64,000 nucleotides of DNA from Stenotrophomonas sp. WZN-1 (GTDB taxonomy: Bacteria; Pseudomonadota; Gammaproteobacteria; Xanthomonadales; Xanthomonadaceae): positions 186,001 through 250,000 of the forward strand of contig NZ_CP021768.1 of the NCBI RefSeq assembly GCF_002192255.1, written 5' to 3'. Positions within the stretch are counted from its first letter, which is position 1. Every line of letters begins with the position of its first letter. The position numbers were made by a program, and so were the translations under genes. The notes beneath the pieces are model-generated. The model was not told where the DNA came from and did not search any database. It worked only from the letters and a program-made list of their open reading frames with translations. Of this stretch, positions 27,104-36,437 are shown piece by piece.

Positions 27104-28198
27104 CTACACGGCGCTGTGCAATCCACGATCGGCTGCATGGCGTTCCTGCGCCAGCTCGATCAGGCGCGTGATCAGCGTGGTGTAATCCACGCCGCTGGCA
27201 CCCCACAACTTCGGATACATGCTGATGCGGGTGAAGCCGGGCAGCGTGTTGACCTCGTTGATGACGATGTCGCCGCCCGCGGTGAGGAACACGTCCACGC
27301 GTGCCATGCCCGCACACTCCAGCGCCTGGTAGGCTTGCAGCGCGACCTGCTGGATGCACGCCTGGGTTGCAGCATCGATTTCCGCAGGTACGACCACTTC
27401 GGCGCCTGCTTCGTTGATGTACTTGGTGTCGTAGGCGTAGAACTCGTCGTGTACCACCACCTCGCCGCACAGGCTGGCCTGCGGATGTTCGTTGCCCAGC
27501 ACCGCGCACTCGATCTCGCGGCCGACCACCGCCGATTCCACCAGCACCTTGTGGTCATAGCGCAGCGCCAGTTCGAGTGCCTCGGTGAAAGCCGCCGCAT
27601 CCTTGACCTTGCTCACGCCCACCGACGAACCCTGGTTTGCCGGCTTCACGAACAGCGGCAGGCCGAGCTGCGCGATCACCGCATCGACATCGACCGCCGC
27701 CGCCTGGTGGCGACGAATGCACAGCCACGGCGCCACCCGCAGCCCGGCGTCGCGCAGCAGGCGCTTGGTCACGTCCTTGTCCATCGCCACCGCCGAGCCC
27801 AGCACCGACGAACCGACGAAGGGCAGGTTGGCCATGCGCAGCAGGCCCTGCAGCGCACCGTCCTCGCCCAGTGGCCCGTGCACGATGGGCAGCACCACGT
27901 CGATCTGTCCCAGTGCACTGGCCGCGTCGGAGGGCTGCAGCTGTGCCTGCTCGGCACCCGGGCGCACCGCCAGCGACTGGCCCGAGCGATGCAGCGCGAT
28001 GCGCGACGGATCATCGGCATTGATCAGGAAGGTGTCCGGCTGGCTCAGATGCCACTGGCCCTGCTTGTCGATGCCGACCAGCACCGGCTCGAAGCGCTCG
28101 CGATCAAGCGCATCGAGGATGTTCTTCGCCGACTGCAGTGAAACCTCGTGTTCGGAGGACTTGCCCCCGAAGATGATGCCGACCCGGGTCCGTGCCAT
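27104..28198 (-). CDS. ddl: D-alanine--D-alanine ligase
   Basis: A 364-residue ATP-grasp ligase that makes D-Ala-D-Ala for peptidoglycan. It is DdlA type: [15 protein letters not shown] at the N-terminus, [31 protein letters not shown] in the ATP-grasp, and the metal-binding [11 protein letters not shown] near the C-terminus. The start at 28198 ([12 protein letters not shown]) is the family standard; the upstream in-frame extension is rejected. It is monocistronic, with repeat-rich gaps on both sides. Confidence 0.95.
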   Translation of the reverse strand: MARTRVGIIFGGKSSEHEVSLQSAKNILDALDRERFEPVLVGIDKQGQWHLSQPDTFLINADDPSRIALHRSGQSLAVRPGAEQAQLQPSDAASALGQIDVVLPIVHGPLGEDGALQGLLRMANLPFVGSSVLGSAVAMDKDVTKRLLRDAGLRVAPWLCIRRHQAAAVDVDAVIAQLGLPLFVKPANQGSSVGVSKVKDAAAFTEALELALRYDHKVLVESAVVGREIECAVLGNEHPQASLCGEVVVHDEFYAYDTKYINEAGAEVVVPAEIDAATQACIQQVALQAYQALECAGMARVDVFLTAGGDIVINEVNTLPGFTRISMYPKLWGASGVDYTTLITRLIELAQERHAADRGLHSAV

Positions 28199-28284
28199 GG
28201 TGCTGCGATGTCCTGTGCGTTGCGTGGCCTCATAGCATGAACCTTCATCGGCCGTCCGCGTGAGGCACAGATGAACCAGAAATC

Positions 28285-28329
28285 CATCCACGCATCGCGT
28301 GGATCTACCGTGTCGACAAAGGTCGACAC
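28285..28329. repeat. SMAG-like hairpins upstream of ddl
   Basis: ATCCACGCATCGCGTGGATC, closing with CTAC near 28308, is a SMAG unit. GTGTCGACAAAGGTCGACAC at 28310-28329 is a second palindrome. Confidence 0.75.
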
Positions 28330-28351
28330 CCACCAACAGCAGCAGGAACCT

Positions 28352-28474
28352 GTCGAAGGTGGGGTGGGTCCGGTTGCGGGGGGGGGCCGCGGCATGGATG
28401 CCGCGGCCAAGCCCCCACGGATGGGTTTACGGCGTCCCCCGCGACCGGACCCACCCCGCCATCCCACGGAATGC
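28352..28474. repeat. Modular inverted-repeat element, short form
   Basis: A roughly 123-base element. Its left arm (28361-28382, GGGGTGGGTCCGGTTGCGGG...) pairs with the right arm (28436-28457) over 22 positions with one G-T. Inside is a second hairpin, GGCCGCGGC-ATGGAT-GCCGCGGCC, at 28385-28408. The outer ends (GTCGAAGG on the left, CCATCCCACGGAATGC on the right) are shared with the longer element at 40628. It occupies the gap between ddl and ubiJ. No coding frame is supported. Confidence 0.75.
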
Positions 28475-28494
28475 ATGCTGTTGGTGTTGAAGTT

Positions 28495-28516
28495 GCCGGC
28501 CAGCGGCCGGCACTAC
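28495..28516. repeat. SMAG hairpin
   Basis: GCCGGCCAGCGGCCGGCACT plus AC, an inverted SMAG of the CCGGCC subtype, about 50 bases upstream of the ubiJ -10 box. Confidence 0.8.
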
Positions 28517-28563
28517 CGCGGGTGCCGGGCGGCAGCCCGGCCCAAGCCCCCCACCCGCGCAGG

Positions 28564-28569
28564 TAGAAT
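28564..28569 (+). promoter_or_regulatory. -10 hexamer, leaderless ubiJ
   Basis: TAGAAT ends six bases before the ubiJ ATG, placing the transcription start at the start codon. No Shine-Dalgarno is present. Confidence 0.5.
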
Positions 28570-28575
28570 GCGCAC

Positions 28576-29211
28576 ATGGCTCTCTCCCTGCTCAAGTCCC
28601 TCAAGCCGGTCGCTGGCCGCGCCCTGCAGATCGCCCTGAACCGCGCGCTGGCGCTGGATCCGGATACCCGCCATGCACTGGGCAGCCTCGATGGCCGGCA
28701 CATCGACCTGACCCTGGAAGCACCGTCACTGGCGATGCGCATCAGCGTCGACGGCGACCAGCTGCGGGTCGGCCCGGTGGATGCGCAGGAAGCCGACCTG
28801 GCCGTGCGCAGCAGCCTGGCCGGCGTGCTGGCGCAACTGCCGCTGCTGGCCAACGCTCGGCGTGGCGACAACAACGGCAAGGGCCGCGTGCGGGTGGCCG
28901 GCGACGCCGAACTGGCGCGCCGCCTGCAGCAGTTGGCCAAGGGCTTCGACCCGGACTGGCAGCAGCCGTTCGTCAGCGTGTTCGGCGACGTGCTGGGCGT
29001 GCAGGTGGCCAACACCCTGCGCGGCGCCCTGCAGCACGCGCGCCAGGGCGCGATCGACCTGGCCCACAGCGCCGCCGAATTCATCACCGAGGAATCGCGC
29101 GACGTGGTGCCGCGCGCCGAACTGGATGCCTTCCACGATGACGTGGACGTGCTGCGCGATGACGTCGAACGTCTCGGCGCGCGCGTGCAGCGCCTGCGGG
29201 GTGCCGCATGA
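28576..29211 (+). CDS. ubiJ: UbiJ-like SCP2-domain ubiquinone accessory factor
   Basis: A 211-residue protein with an N-terminal SCP2 lipid-binding domain (about 10-110: [35 protein letters not shown]) and a C-terminal helical tail ([20 protein letters not shown], coiled-coil like). It matches UbiJ, the accessory protein of the aerobic ubiquinone-synthesis complex that binds intermediates. It overlaps ubiB by four bases (ATGA), the normal ubiJ-ubiB pairing; ubiE, often the first gene, is absent here. Confidence 0.9.
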   Translation: MALSLLKSLKPVAGRALQIALNRALALDPDTRHALGSLDGRHIDLTLEAPSLAMRISVDGDQLRVGPVDAQEADLAVRSSLAGVLAQLPLLANARRGDNNGKGRVRVAGDAELARRLQQLAKGFDPDWQQPFVSVFGDVLGVQVANTLRGALQHARQGAIDLAHSAAEFITEESRDVVPRAELDAFHDDVDVLRDDVERLGARVQRLRGAA

Positions 29212-30863
29212 AGGCCGTGCTGCGGGCCAGCCGCATCGGCCGGGTGATCCTGCGTTACCGCCTCGACGACCTGCTGCAGGGCACGCCGGCCGAGCGCTGG
29301 CTGCGCCTGGCCAAACCGTTCGTGCCGCGTGCTTCGGCCGACATCGCCGTACAGTCGCGCGGTGCGCGCCTGCGCCTGGCGCTGCAGGATCTCGGCCCGA
29401 TCTTCGTCAAGTTCGGCCAGATCCTGTCCACCCGCCGCGACCTGGTGCCGCCGGACGTGGCCAATGAACTGACCCTGCTGCAGGACCGGGTCAAGCCGTT
29501 CGACGGCGATACCGCGCGCCGCATCGTCGAGGAAGCACTTGGCCTGCCGGTCAGCGAGGCGTTCGCCAGCTTCGACACCGAACCGCTGGCCTCGGCCTCG
29601 ATCGCGCAGGTGCATGCGGCCACGCTGGCCGATGGCCGCCAGGTGGTGGTCAAGGTGCTGCGCCCGGGCATCGAGAAGCAGATCGACGCCGACATCGCGT
29701 TGCTCAACTCGCTGGCCGCCCTGGTCGAGCGTACCCACCCGCGTGCCGACAAGATCCGCCCACGCGAAGTGGTGGCCGAAGTCGAGAACACCCTGGCCGC
29801 CGAGCTGGACCTGCAGCGCGAAGGCGCCAATGCCAGTGTGCTGCGCCGCTTCTGGGAAAACAGCGACGACCTGTACGTGCCGGAAGTGATCTGGAGCCAT
29901 ACCGCCGAGCGCGCGCTGACCCTGGAGCGCGTGTGGGGCATTCCGTCCGACGACATCGCCGCGCTGGACAAGGCGGGCATCGACCGCAAGGCACTGGCCG
30001 CCAAGGGCGTGCGGGTGTTCTACACGCAGGTGTTCCGCGACAACTTCTTCCATGCCGACGCGCACGCCGGCAACATCTGGGTCGACACCGATCCGTCGCG
30101 CCGTGCCAATCCGCGTTTCATCGCGCTGGACTTCGGCATCATGGGCCAGCTCTCGCAGGAAGATCAGTACTACCTGGCCGAGAACTTCATGGCGATCTTC
30201 AACCGCGATTACCGCCGCATCGCCGAACTGCATGTACAGGCGCGCTGGATGCCGGACAACGTGCGCATCGATGACCTGGAAGCGGCCGTGCGCTCGGTGT
30301 GCGAGCCGTACTTCACCCGTCCGCTGTCGCAGATCTCGCTGGCCGAAGTGCTGATGAAGCTGTTCCGCGTGGCGCAGCGCTACCAGCTGACCCTGCAGCC
30401 GCAGTTGATCCTGCTGCAGAAGACCCTGCTGAACATCGAAGGCGTCGGCCGCCAGCTCGATCCGCAGATCGACATCTGGGCGGTGGCCAAGCCGGTGCTG
30501 GCGAAGATCCTGCGCGAGCGCTACAGCCCGCGCCGGGTGGTACGCGAGATCGGCAAGCGCCTGCCGGAAATCATGACCCATGCGCCGGATATGCCGCGCC
30601 TGGTGCACGCCTGGCTGACCCAGCAGGTGGAAGGCCGGCATGAACTGGCGATGCGCTCGCGTGATCTGGTCGCACTCGATACCAGCGTGCAGCGCCTGCA
30701 GAAGCACGCGGTGGGTGCGATCACTGGTGTCGGCCTGCTGGCCATCGCCGCACTGATGTATGTTCTGCAGCCGCCGGGCTGGTACTGGGGCGACGTGCCG
30801 ATGTGGAGCTGGGTTTCCGGTGCCGTCGGCGCGCTGGCGCTAGCGCGCGCGTGGTGGAAGTAA
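29208..30863 (+). CDS. ubiB: UbiB, ubiquinone biosynthesis atypical kinase/ATPase
   Basis: A 551-residue ABC1/ADCK-family protein needed for ubiquinone synthesis. The signature KxGQ ([18 protein letters not shown]), the Ala-rich nucleotide loop ([14 protein letters not shown]), the catalytic region [11 protein letters not shown] and the metal-binding LDFGIMGQL are present. Two C-terminal transmembrane helices ([17 protein letters not shown] and the [16 protein letters not shown] segment) anchor it in the inner membrane. It is translationally coupled to ubiJ. Confidence 0.96.
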   Translation: MKAVLRASRIGRVILRYRLDDLLQGTPAERWLRLAKPFVPRASADIAVQSRGARLRLALQDLGPIFVKFGQILSTRRDLVPPDVANELTLLQDRVKPFDGDTARRIVEEALGLPVSEAFASFDTEPLASASIAQVHAATLADGRQVVVKVLRPGIEKQIDADIALLNSLAALVERTHPRADKIRPREVVAEVENTLAAELDLQREGANASVLRRFWENSDDLYVPEVIWSHTAERALTLERVWGIPSDDIAALDKAGIDRKALAAKGVRVFYTQVFRDNFFHADAHAGNIWVDTDPSRRANPRFIALDFGIMGQLSQEDQYYLAENFMAIFNRDYRRIAELHVQARWMPDNVRIDDLEAAVRSVCEPYFTRPLSQISLAEVLMKLFRVAQRYQLTLQPQLILLQKTLLNIEGVGRQLDPQIDIWAVAKPVLAKILRERYSPRRVVREIGKRLPEIMTHAPDMPRLVHAWLTQQVEGRHELAMRSRDLVALDTSVQRLQKHAVGAITGVGLLAIAALMYVLQPPGWYWGDVPMWSWVSGAVGALALARAWWK

Positions 30864-30868
30864 ACCCC

Positions 30869-31447
30869 ATGCTGAAGGCGCTGAAGGACGAGCTGGCGCG
30901 GTTCGGCGCCGAAAACGACGCGCGTGAATCCGAGCGTGGCCGCCGCATGCTCAACATCACGCCGGACACCGGTGAATTCCTGTCGGTGCTGGTGCGTTTC
31001 GGGCAGGCGCGGCGCGTGCTGGAGATCGGCACGTCCAATGGCTACTCCACGCTGTGGCTGGCCGAAGCGGCCGCCGCCGCCGACGGCCATGTGACCACGC
31101 TGGAATACGCCGAGGACAAGGTGGCGATGGCGCGTGCCACGTTCGCGCGCAGCGGGCTCGCCGGGCACATCACGCTGGTGCACGGCGATGCCGGGCAGTG
31201 GTTGGAGCAGGCCGCCGATGCCAGCATCGATCTGCTGTTCCTCGATTCGGACCGCGAACAATACGCCGGCTGGTGGCCGCAGCTGCGTCGCGTGCTGCGC
31301 CCCGGTGGCCTGCTGGTGGTGGACAACGCCACTTCGCATGCAGGACAGATGGAGCCGCTGCGTGCGCTGCTGGACGCTGATCCGGACTTCAGCACCAGCC
31401 TGGTGCCGGTGGGTAACGGCGAGCTTCTGGCCGTGCGCAACGCCTGA
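30869..31447 (+). CDS. SAM-dependent O-methyltransferase (class I)
   Basis: A 192-residue soluble methyltransferase with the SAM motif VLEIGTSNGYSTLWLA, an acidic motif after strand 2 (VTTLEYAEDKV) and the metal-dependent O-methyltransferase pattern LLFLDSDREQYAGWWP / GGLLVVDNATSHAG, resembling catechol O-methyltransferase-like proteins. Its start lies five bases after the ubiB stop, so it is probably co-transcribed with ubiJB. The substrate is unknown. A role in quinone methylation would be speculative. Confidence 0.85.
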   Translation: MLKALKDELARFGAENDARESERGRRMLNITPDTGEFLSVLVRFGQARRVLEIGTSNGYSTLWLAEAAAAADGHVTTLEYAEDKVAMARATFARSGLAGHITLVHGDAGQWLEQAADASIDLLFLDSDREQYAGWWPQLRRVLRPGGLLVVDNATSHAGQMEPLRALLDADPDFSTSLVPVGNGELLAVRNA

Positions 31448-31462
31448 CTGCGCTACAGGTAG

Positions 31463-31528
31463 GTGCCAACCTTGGTTGGCACGCTGTTGCCGGTCGCACA
31501 GCGCAGCCGAGCATGGCCTCGGCTCTAC
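31463..31528. repeat. Two SMAG-like hairpins
   Basis: GTGCCAACCTTGGTTGGCAC at 31463-31482 is identical to the first palindrome of the 130-bp array. An inverted SMAG, CCGAGCATGGCCTCGG closing with CTCTAC, lies at about 31506-31528. Confidence 0.8.
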
Positions 31529-31542
31529 AGAAGGCAGGCCCT

Positions 31543-31548
31543 TATAAT
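31543..31548 (+). promoter_or_regulatory. -10 hexamer, leaderless truC
   Basis: A perfect TATAAT ends six bases before the truC GTG start. This is the strongest leaderless promoter candidate in the window. Confidence 0.55.
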
Positions 31549-31554
31549 CCCGCG

Positions 31555-32292
31555 GTGAGCACCGAACCCGATACCCTCGCCGCGGTCGAGACCGACACCG
31601 CGCCCCTGCAGCTGCTGCACCTGGACGAGCGCCTGGCCGTGGTCAACAAGCCGGCCGGGCTGATGGTCCACGACAGCAAGCTGGCCCGTGGCGAGGATGA
31701 TTTCCTGGCCGACCGCCTGCGCGAGCAGCTGGGGCGGCCGATCTTCCTGGTGCACCGCCTGGACCGCGCCACCAGTGGCTGCCTGCTGCTGGCCTTCGAC
31801 CGCGAGACCGCCAGTGCGCTGGGCAAGGCGTTGATGGGCGGTGAAGTGGCCAAGGACTACCTGACGGTCTGCCGTGGCTGGCCGGCCGAGTCATCCTGGC
31901 GGGTGAACCATGATCTGGATGGTGGGCCGGGCAAGCCGGTGAAGAAGCCGGCGATCACCGATTTCCAGCGGCTGGCCACCGGCGAGCTGTCGGTGCCGGT
32001 CGGTGAATTCACCAGCTCACGCTACGCATTGCTGCGCTGCCAGCCGCAGACCGGGCGCTTCCGGCAGATCCGCCGGCACCTCAAGCATCTCTCGCACCAC
32101 ATGATCGGCGACACCAGCCACGGTGATGGGCGCCACAACCGCATCTTCCGCATGCAGGGCGTGCACCGCATGCTGCTGCACGCCGAGCGCCTGCGCTTTC
32201 CGCATCCGGAGGGCGGCAACGTGGATGTCAGTGCGCCGCTGGATCGCGAATTCCAGAAGGCGCTGGACCTGTTCGGCTGGCAGGTGGACTGA
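31555..32292 (+). CDS. truC: tRNA pseudouridine(65) synthase TruC-like
   Basis: A 245-residue RluA-family pseudouridine synthase. The catalytic Asp lies in HRLDRATSG, and QPQTGRFRQIRRHLKHL is the RNA-binding signature. The C-terminus (LDREFQKALDLFGW) and overall length fit TruC better than RluA, RluC or RluD. The GTG at 31555 is chosen as start because TATAAT ends six bases before it; an in-frame ATG at 31513 would lie upstream of that promoter and inside a SMAG. Confidence 0.88.
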   Translation: MSTEPDTLAAVETDTAPLQLLHLDERLAVVNKPAGLMVHDSKLARGEDDFLADRLREQLGRPIFLVHRLDRATSGCLLLAFDRETASALGKALMGGEVAKDYLTVCRGWPAESSWRVNHDLDGGPGKPVKKPAITDFQRLATGELSVPVGEFTSSRYALLRCQPQTGRFRQIRRHLKHLSHHMIGDTSHGDGRHNRIFRMQGVHRMLLHAERLRFPHPEGGNVDVSAPLDREFQKALDLFGWQVD

Positions 32293-32297
32293 AGGTG

Positions 32298-32390
32298 GCG
32301 CCGGGCTGTGCCCGGCGGCGGCCTGATTCCCGTTGCGCTGGCATTGCCGGCCAGCGGCCGGCACTACCTCACTTCGCGGCCGGCACTACC
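32298..32390. repeat. SMAG remnants with partial duplication
   Basis: A CGCCGGGC/GCCCGGCG hairpin near 32300 is followed by GCCGGCCAGCGGCCGGCACT. Then GGCCGGCACTACCTCACTTC occurs twice in tandem (near 32356 and 32378). The second copy runs into the stop codon of the DUF2059 gene, which suggests a small duplication at a SMAG. Confidence 0.7.
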
Positions 32391-32918
32391 TCACTTCTTT
32401 TCCGGCTCGTTGACGATCGCTTCCAGGTCTTTCTGCAGGTCCGCGAACAGCGGCTGCATGCGTGCCTGGATCGCCACCACCACGTTCTGCATCAGTGCCG
32501 GGGTCTTGTCCAGCAGGCTCTGGCCGGCCGGGCTCTCGTAGAACTCGGCCATCGCCAGTACGTCTTCCTTGCTGAAGGTCTTCTTGTACAGGTCCACGTA
32601 CATCGGCCGCAGCTGCTGCCACGACATGGCCTGGCGCAGGGTCTGGCTGGTCCGGGCCTGGATCCGCTTCAGCTGTTCCTGCTGCTGGGCATTGAGCTGG
32701 CGCTGCGCGGCCACCTGCTGGAACTGCTGCTGCTGCATGGCTTCGATCTGCGGCACCATGGTGTCGATCATGCTCTGCGCACGCGAGGCCGACAGCAGGC
32801 GGTTGATGTCGCCGTCGGTCGGCGGGGCGGCCAGGGCCGGAACGCTGGCCACGGCCAGCGCCAGCAGCAGGGCGGCGCGGCGCAGCAGGGACGGCAGGGC
32901 GGGTGCGAAGCGGGTCAT
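32391..32918 (-). CDS. DUF2059 exported protein
   Basis: A 175-residue protein with a signal peptide (LLRRAALLLALAVASVPALAAPP) and the DUF2059 helical domain near the C-terminus (LYKKTFSKEDVLAMAEFYES, PAGQSLLDKTPALMQ). The middle is Gln-rich (QQQQFQQVAAQRQLNAQQQE). CAGGAAG precedes the ATG at 32918, deciding against upstream starts. It is periplasmic, of unknown function, and found widely in proteobacteria. Confidence 0.88.
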   Translation of the reverse strand: MTRFAPALPSLLRRAALLLALAVASVPALAAPPTDGDINRLLSASRAQSMIDTMVPQIEAMQQQQFQQVAAQRQLNAQQQEQLKRIQARTSQTLRQAMSWQQLRPMYVDLYKKTFSKEDVLAMAEFYESPAGQSLLDKTPALMQNVVVAIQARMQPLFADLQKDLEAIVNEPEKK

Positions 32919-33040
32919 GCGGGGCTTCCTGCGGTACATGGGACGGCCAGCATACCCGCAGCCAAGGCGAAGGCGGCGTGTTCGGTACCTGATCGGCGGC
33001 ATACGGGGCGCGATGCCGCACTCCGCCGCGTGCCTGCCGC

Positions 33041-33046
33041 TACAAT
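33041..33046 (+). promoter_or_regulatory. -10 hexamer, leaderless arfB
   Basis: TACAAT ends six bases before the arfB ATG at 33053, with no Shine-Dalgarno between. Confidence 0.5.
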
Positions 33047-33052
33047 GCGCGG

Positions 33053-33484
33053 ATGGGCAGTGGACCGGTCACCATCAGCGCGCAGCTTGAAATCCCCGAC
33101 GGCGAGATCGTCGAGCGGTTCGTGCGTGCCAGTGGCGCCGGTGGCCAGAACGTCAACAAGGTCTCCACCGCGGTGGAACTGCGTTTCGACGTGGCCAACT
33201 CGCCCTCGTTGCCCGAACCGTTGCGCGCGCGCCTGCTGGCGCGGCGTGACCGGCGCATGACCGGCGAAGGCGTGCTGGTCATCGACGCGCAACGTTTCCG
33301 CACCCAGGATCGCAATCGCGAGGATGCGCGCGAGCGGCTGGCGGCCTTCATCCAGGCCGGGCTGAGCGTGCCCAAACCGCGCAAGGCCACCAAGCCGACC
33401 CTCGGGTCGAAACTGCGTCGTCTGGACGCCAAACGCGGGCGCGCGCAGATCAAGCGCGGGCGCTCATCACGTGACTGGGAGTGA
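33053..33484 (+). CDS. arfB: ArfB, alternative ribosome-rescue hydrolase
   Basis: A 143-residue peptidyl-tRNA hydrolase with the release-factor GGQ loop (ASGAGGQNVNKVSTAVELR) and a basic C-terminal tail (RRLDAKRGRAQIKRGRSSRD) that enters the empty mRNA channel of stalled ribosomes. Length and architecture are those of ArfB/YaeJ, not of the longer RF1/RF2. The leaderless start fits the -10 box six bases upstream. The downstream acyltransferase starts five bases after its stop. Confidence 0.95.
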   Translation: MGSGPVTISAQLEIPDGEIVERFVRASGAGGQNVNKVSTAVELRFDVANSPSLPEPLRARLLARRDRRMTGEGVLVIDAQRFRTQDRNREDARERLAAFIQAGLSVPKPRKATKPTLGSKLRRLDAKRGRAQIKRGRSSRDWE

Positions 33485-33488
33485 TTGC

Positions 33489-34091
33489 TTGAACAACCCG
33501 ACTTCGTTGCTGCCGGCCGTGCCGCCGCAGATGCCGCAGGTCAAACCCAACGCCTTCCTGCGCTGGCTGGCGCGCTGCACCCTGCGCATGGGCGGCTGGA
33601 AGGTGACCGGCACTCTGCCTGACATCCCCCGGCTGGTCTTCATCATCGCGCCGCACTCGTCCAACTGGGATGGCCTGTGGGGCATGGCGGCCAAGATCGC
33701 GCTGGGCATGAAGGTGAAGGTGCTGGGCAAGGCCTCGCTGTTCTGGTGGCCGCTGGGCCCGCTGCTGCACAAGCTGGGCGTGATCCCGCTGGATCGCAGC
33801 TCGCCGCAGGGCACAGTCGGCCAGGCGGTGGACCTGCTGCGCAACAACGAGAAGATGTGGTTCGCCATCACGCCCGAGGGCACCCGCAAGGCGGTGAAGG
33901 ACTGGAAGGCCGGCTTCCTGAAGATCGCACGGATGGCCGACGTGCCGATCCTGGCCGCGTATTTCCACTATCCGGAAAAGACCATCGGCATCGGCCCGCT
34001 GTTCACGCCGACCGGCGACGACGCGGCCGACATGGCCGCCATCCGCGAGTTCTACCGGCCGTGGATCGGCAAGACCCGCGGCACGGTCTGA
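33489..34091 (+). CDS. Lysophospholipid acyltransferase family protein
   Basis: A 200-residue member of the PlsC-like acyltransferases: HSSNWDGLWG carries the H-x4-D acceptor motif, followed by the substrate segments GVIPLDRSS and ITPEGTRK. Start choice: a TTG at 33489 (LNNPTSLLPAVPP) has GGGAGTG eight bases upstream, whereas a GTG at 33471 overlaps arfB without such support. It is probably membrane-associated and acts on a phospholipid precursor or similar lipid. It is likely co-transcribed with arfB. Confidence 0.85.
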   Translation: MNNPTSLLPAVPPQMPQVKPNAFLRWLARCTLRMGGWKVTGTLPDIPRLVFIIAPHSSNWDGLWGMAAKIALGMKVKVLGKASLFWWPLGPLLHKLGVIPLDRSSPQGTVGQAVDLLRNNEKMWFAITPEGTRKAVKDWKAGFLKIARMADVPILAAYFHYPEKTIGIGPLFTPTGDDAADMAAIREFYRPWIGKTRGTV

Positions 34092-34202
34092 GCCGGCCGC
34101 AGGCCGCCGAATAGACGCCACGTCCGGCACATGCCGGGCGAGCGCGACAGGAGTAGGGTGGAGGGCTGGTATCCCGTACCGTCTGCCCAAGGAGTGTTTT
34201 AC

Positions 34203-36359
34203 ATGTCGCGTACCGTAGTCCTGGCCGCCGCCATCAGCTTGGCGCTGGCGGCCTGTTCCGGCAAGGAGTCCACCCCCGTGTCCGATGCCCAGAAAGCCCC
34301 GGCCCAGCAGCCGGCCGAAGCCTCCACCAATCCGCTGCTGAGTGCGAGCACGCTGCCGTTCCAGGCACCGCAGTTCGACAAGATCAAGGACAGCGACTAC
34401 CTGCCGGCGTTCGAAGAAGGCATGCGCCAGCACCTGGCCGACGTGCGCAAGATCGCCGACAGCAGCGAGCCGGCGACCTTCGACAACACCATCGTGGCGA
34501 TGGAGCGCAGCGGCGAGACGCTGAACCGCGTATCGCGCATCTTCTTCGGCCTGGTCCAGGCCGATACCAACGATGCGCGCCAGAAGATCCAGGAAGAGGT
34601 GGCGCCGAAACTGGCCGCGCACCAGGACGAGATCAACCTCGACCCGAAGCTGTTCGCGCGCGTGAAGTCGCTGTACGACCAGCGTGACACGCTGGAGCTG
34701 GATCCGGTGCAGAAGCGCCTGGTCGAGCATTACTACGACGGCCTGGTGCGCGCCGGTGCGCAGCTGTCCGACGCCGACAAGGCGACCCTGCGCAAGCTCA
34801 ACGTGGAAGAGACCACCCTCTCCACCCAGTTCCATACCCGCTTGGTGGCCGCCACCGCTGCTGCTGCCGTCGTCGTCGACGACAAGGCCAAGCTGGCCGG
34901 CCTGGACGAGGACGCGATCAACAACGCTGCGGCGGCTGCCAAGGAGCGCAAGCTGGATGGCAAGTTCCTGCTGCCGCTGCAGAACACCACCCAGCAGCCG
35001 GTACTCGGCTCGCTGAGCGACCGCGACCAGCGTGCCGCCGTGCTGAAGGCCTCGGAAACCCGCGCCGAGCGCGGCGATGCCAACGACACCCGGCAGACTG
35101 TGCAGCGACTGGCCCAGCTGCGTGCGCAGAAGGCCAAGCTGCTCGGCTTCGACACCTTTGCCGATTACCAGCTGGGCGACCAGATGGCCAAGACCCCGGC
35201 CGCCGCGCTCAAGCTGCTGACCGACACCGTGCCGGCCGCCACCGCCAAGGCCCGCGCCGAAGCCGGCGAGATCCAGAAGGTGATCGACGCGCAGAAGGGT
35301 GGGTTCCAGGTTGCCGCTTCGGACTGGGACTTCTACGCCGAGCAGGTGCGCAAGGCCAAGTACGATCTGGACGAGTCGCAGGTCAAGCCGTACTTCGAAC
35401 TGGACAACGTGCTGCAGAACGGCGTCTTCTACGCCGCCACCCAGCTGTACGGCATCACCTTCAAGCCGCGCACCGACATTCCGACCTACAACCCGGACAT
35501 GAAGGTGTACGAAGTGTTCGACAAGGACGGCACCTCGCTGGCCCTGTTCTACACCGACTACTTCAAGCGTGACAGCAAGTCCGGCGGCGCCTGGATGGAC
35601 GTGTTTGTTGAACAGGATGGCCTGACCGGTGCCAAGCCGGTGGTCTACAACGTCTGCAACTTCACCAAGCCGGCCGCCGGCCAGCCTGCGCTGATCAGCT
35701 TCGACGACGTCACCACCATGTTCCATGAGTTCGGCCACGCACTGCATGGCATGTTCTCGAACGTGAAGTACCCGTCGATTGCCGGCACCGCCACCTCGCG
35801 CGACTTCGTCGAGTTCCCCTCGCAGTTCAACGAGCACTGGGCGCTGGACCCGAAGGTCTTCGCCAACTACGCCAAGCACTACAAGACCGGCGAGGCGATG
35901 CCGCAGGAACTGGTCGACAAGATCCTCAAGGCACGCAGCTTCAACCAGGGCTACGCAACTACCGAGTACCTGTCGGCCGCGCTGCTCGACCTGGCCTGGC
36001 ACACCCAGAAGGCCGATGCGCCGTTGCAGGATGTCGGCGCCTTTGAAGCCAGCGCGCTGAAGAAGTTCAAGGTCGACCTGCCGCAGGTGCCGCCGCGCTA
36101 CCGCACCACCTATTTCGACCACATCTGGGGTGGCGGTTACTCGGCCGGTTACTACGCCTACTTCTGGGCCGAAGTGCTGGACCATGACGCCTACCAGTGG
36201 TTCACCGAGCACGGTGGCCTGACGGCGGCCAACGGCCAGGAATTCCGCGACAAGATCCTCTCGCGCGGCAACAGCGTGGAGCTGTCGACCCTGTACCGCG
36301 ACTTCCGCGGCAAGGATCCGTCGGTGGAACCGCTGCTGAAGTTCCGCGGGCTGAAATAA
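34203..36359 (+). CDS. dcp: M3-family peptidyl-dipeptidase (Dcp-like), lipoprotein
   Basis: A 718-residue zinc metallopeptidase of the thimet oligopeptidase/Dcp group that releases dipeptides from peptide C-termini. The zinc motif HEFGH is at His508-His512 (MFHEFGHALHGMFS), with the third ligand region ARDFVEFPSQFNEHW-like just after. The N-terminus is a lipoprotein signal (ISLALAACSGKE), so this form is probably anchored in the envelope rather than cytoplasmic. AAGGAG lies upstream of the ATG at 34203. An intrinsic terminator follows. Confidence 0.93.
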   Translation: MSRTVVLAAAISLALAACSGKESTPVSDAQKAPAQQPAEASTNPLLSASTLPFQAPQFDKIKDSDYLPAFEEGMRQHLADVRKIADSSEPATFDNTIVAMERSGETLNRVSRIFFGLVQADTNDARQKIQEEVAPKLAAHQDEINLDPKLFARVKSLYDQRDTLELDPVQKRLVEHYYDGLVRAGAQLSDADKATLRKLNVEETTLSTQFHTRLVAATAAAAVVVDDKAKLAGLDEDAINNAAAAAKERKLDGKFLLPLQNTTQQPVLGSLSDRDQRAAVLKASETRAERGDANDTRQTVQRLAQLRAQKAKLLGFDTFADYQLGDQMAKTPAAALKLLTDTVPAATAKARAEAGEIQKVIDAQKGGFQVAASDWDFYAEQVRKAKYDLDESQVKPYFELDNVLQNGVFYAATQLYGITFKPRTDIPTYNPDMKVYEVFDKDGTSLALFYTDYFKRDSKSGGAWMDVFVEQDGLTGAKPVVYNVCNFTKPAAGQPALISFDDVTTMFHEFGHALHGMFSNVKYPSIAGTATSRDFVEFPSQFNEHWALDPKVFANYAKHYKTGEAMPQELVDKILKARSFNQGYATTEYLSAALLDLAWHTQKADAPLQDVGAFEASALKKFKVDLPQVPPRYRTTYFDHIWGGGYSAGYYAYFWAEVLDHDAYQWFTEHGGLTAANGQEFRDKILSRGNSVELSTLYRDFRGKDPSVEPLLKFRGLK

Positions 36360-36370
36360 GAAAGCGAGAA

Positions 36371-36395
36371 CGGCGGGGGCAACCCCGCCGTTTTT
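36371..36395 (+). terminator. Rho-independent terminator of the M3 peptidase gene
   Basis: CGGCGGGG-GCAA-CCCCGCCG followed by TTTTT, a textbook intrinsic terminator 11 bases after the stop codon. Confidence 0.9.
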
Positions 36396-36399
36396 CGTT

Positions 36400-36430
36400 G
36401 TGTAGCGTCGAGCATGGCTCGACGCTACAC
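36400..36430. repeat. SMAG palindrome
   Basis: A near-perfect palindrome built on TAGCGTCGAGC-ATG-GCTCGACGCTA in the convergent gap. Confidence 0.8.
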
Positions 36431-36437
36431 ACGCGGT

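Noticed and set aside
33450..36212. 920-codon minus-strand frame opposite the acyltransferase and M3 peptidase
   Set aside because: Antisense shadow spanning two well-supported genes.
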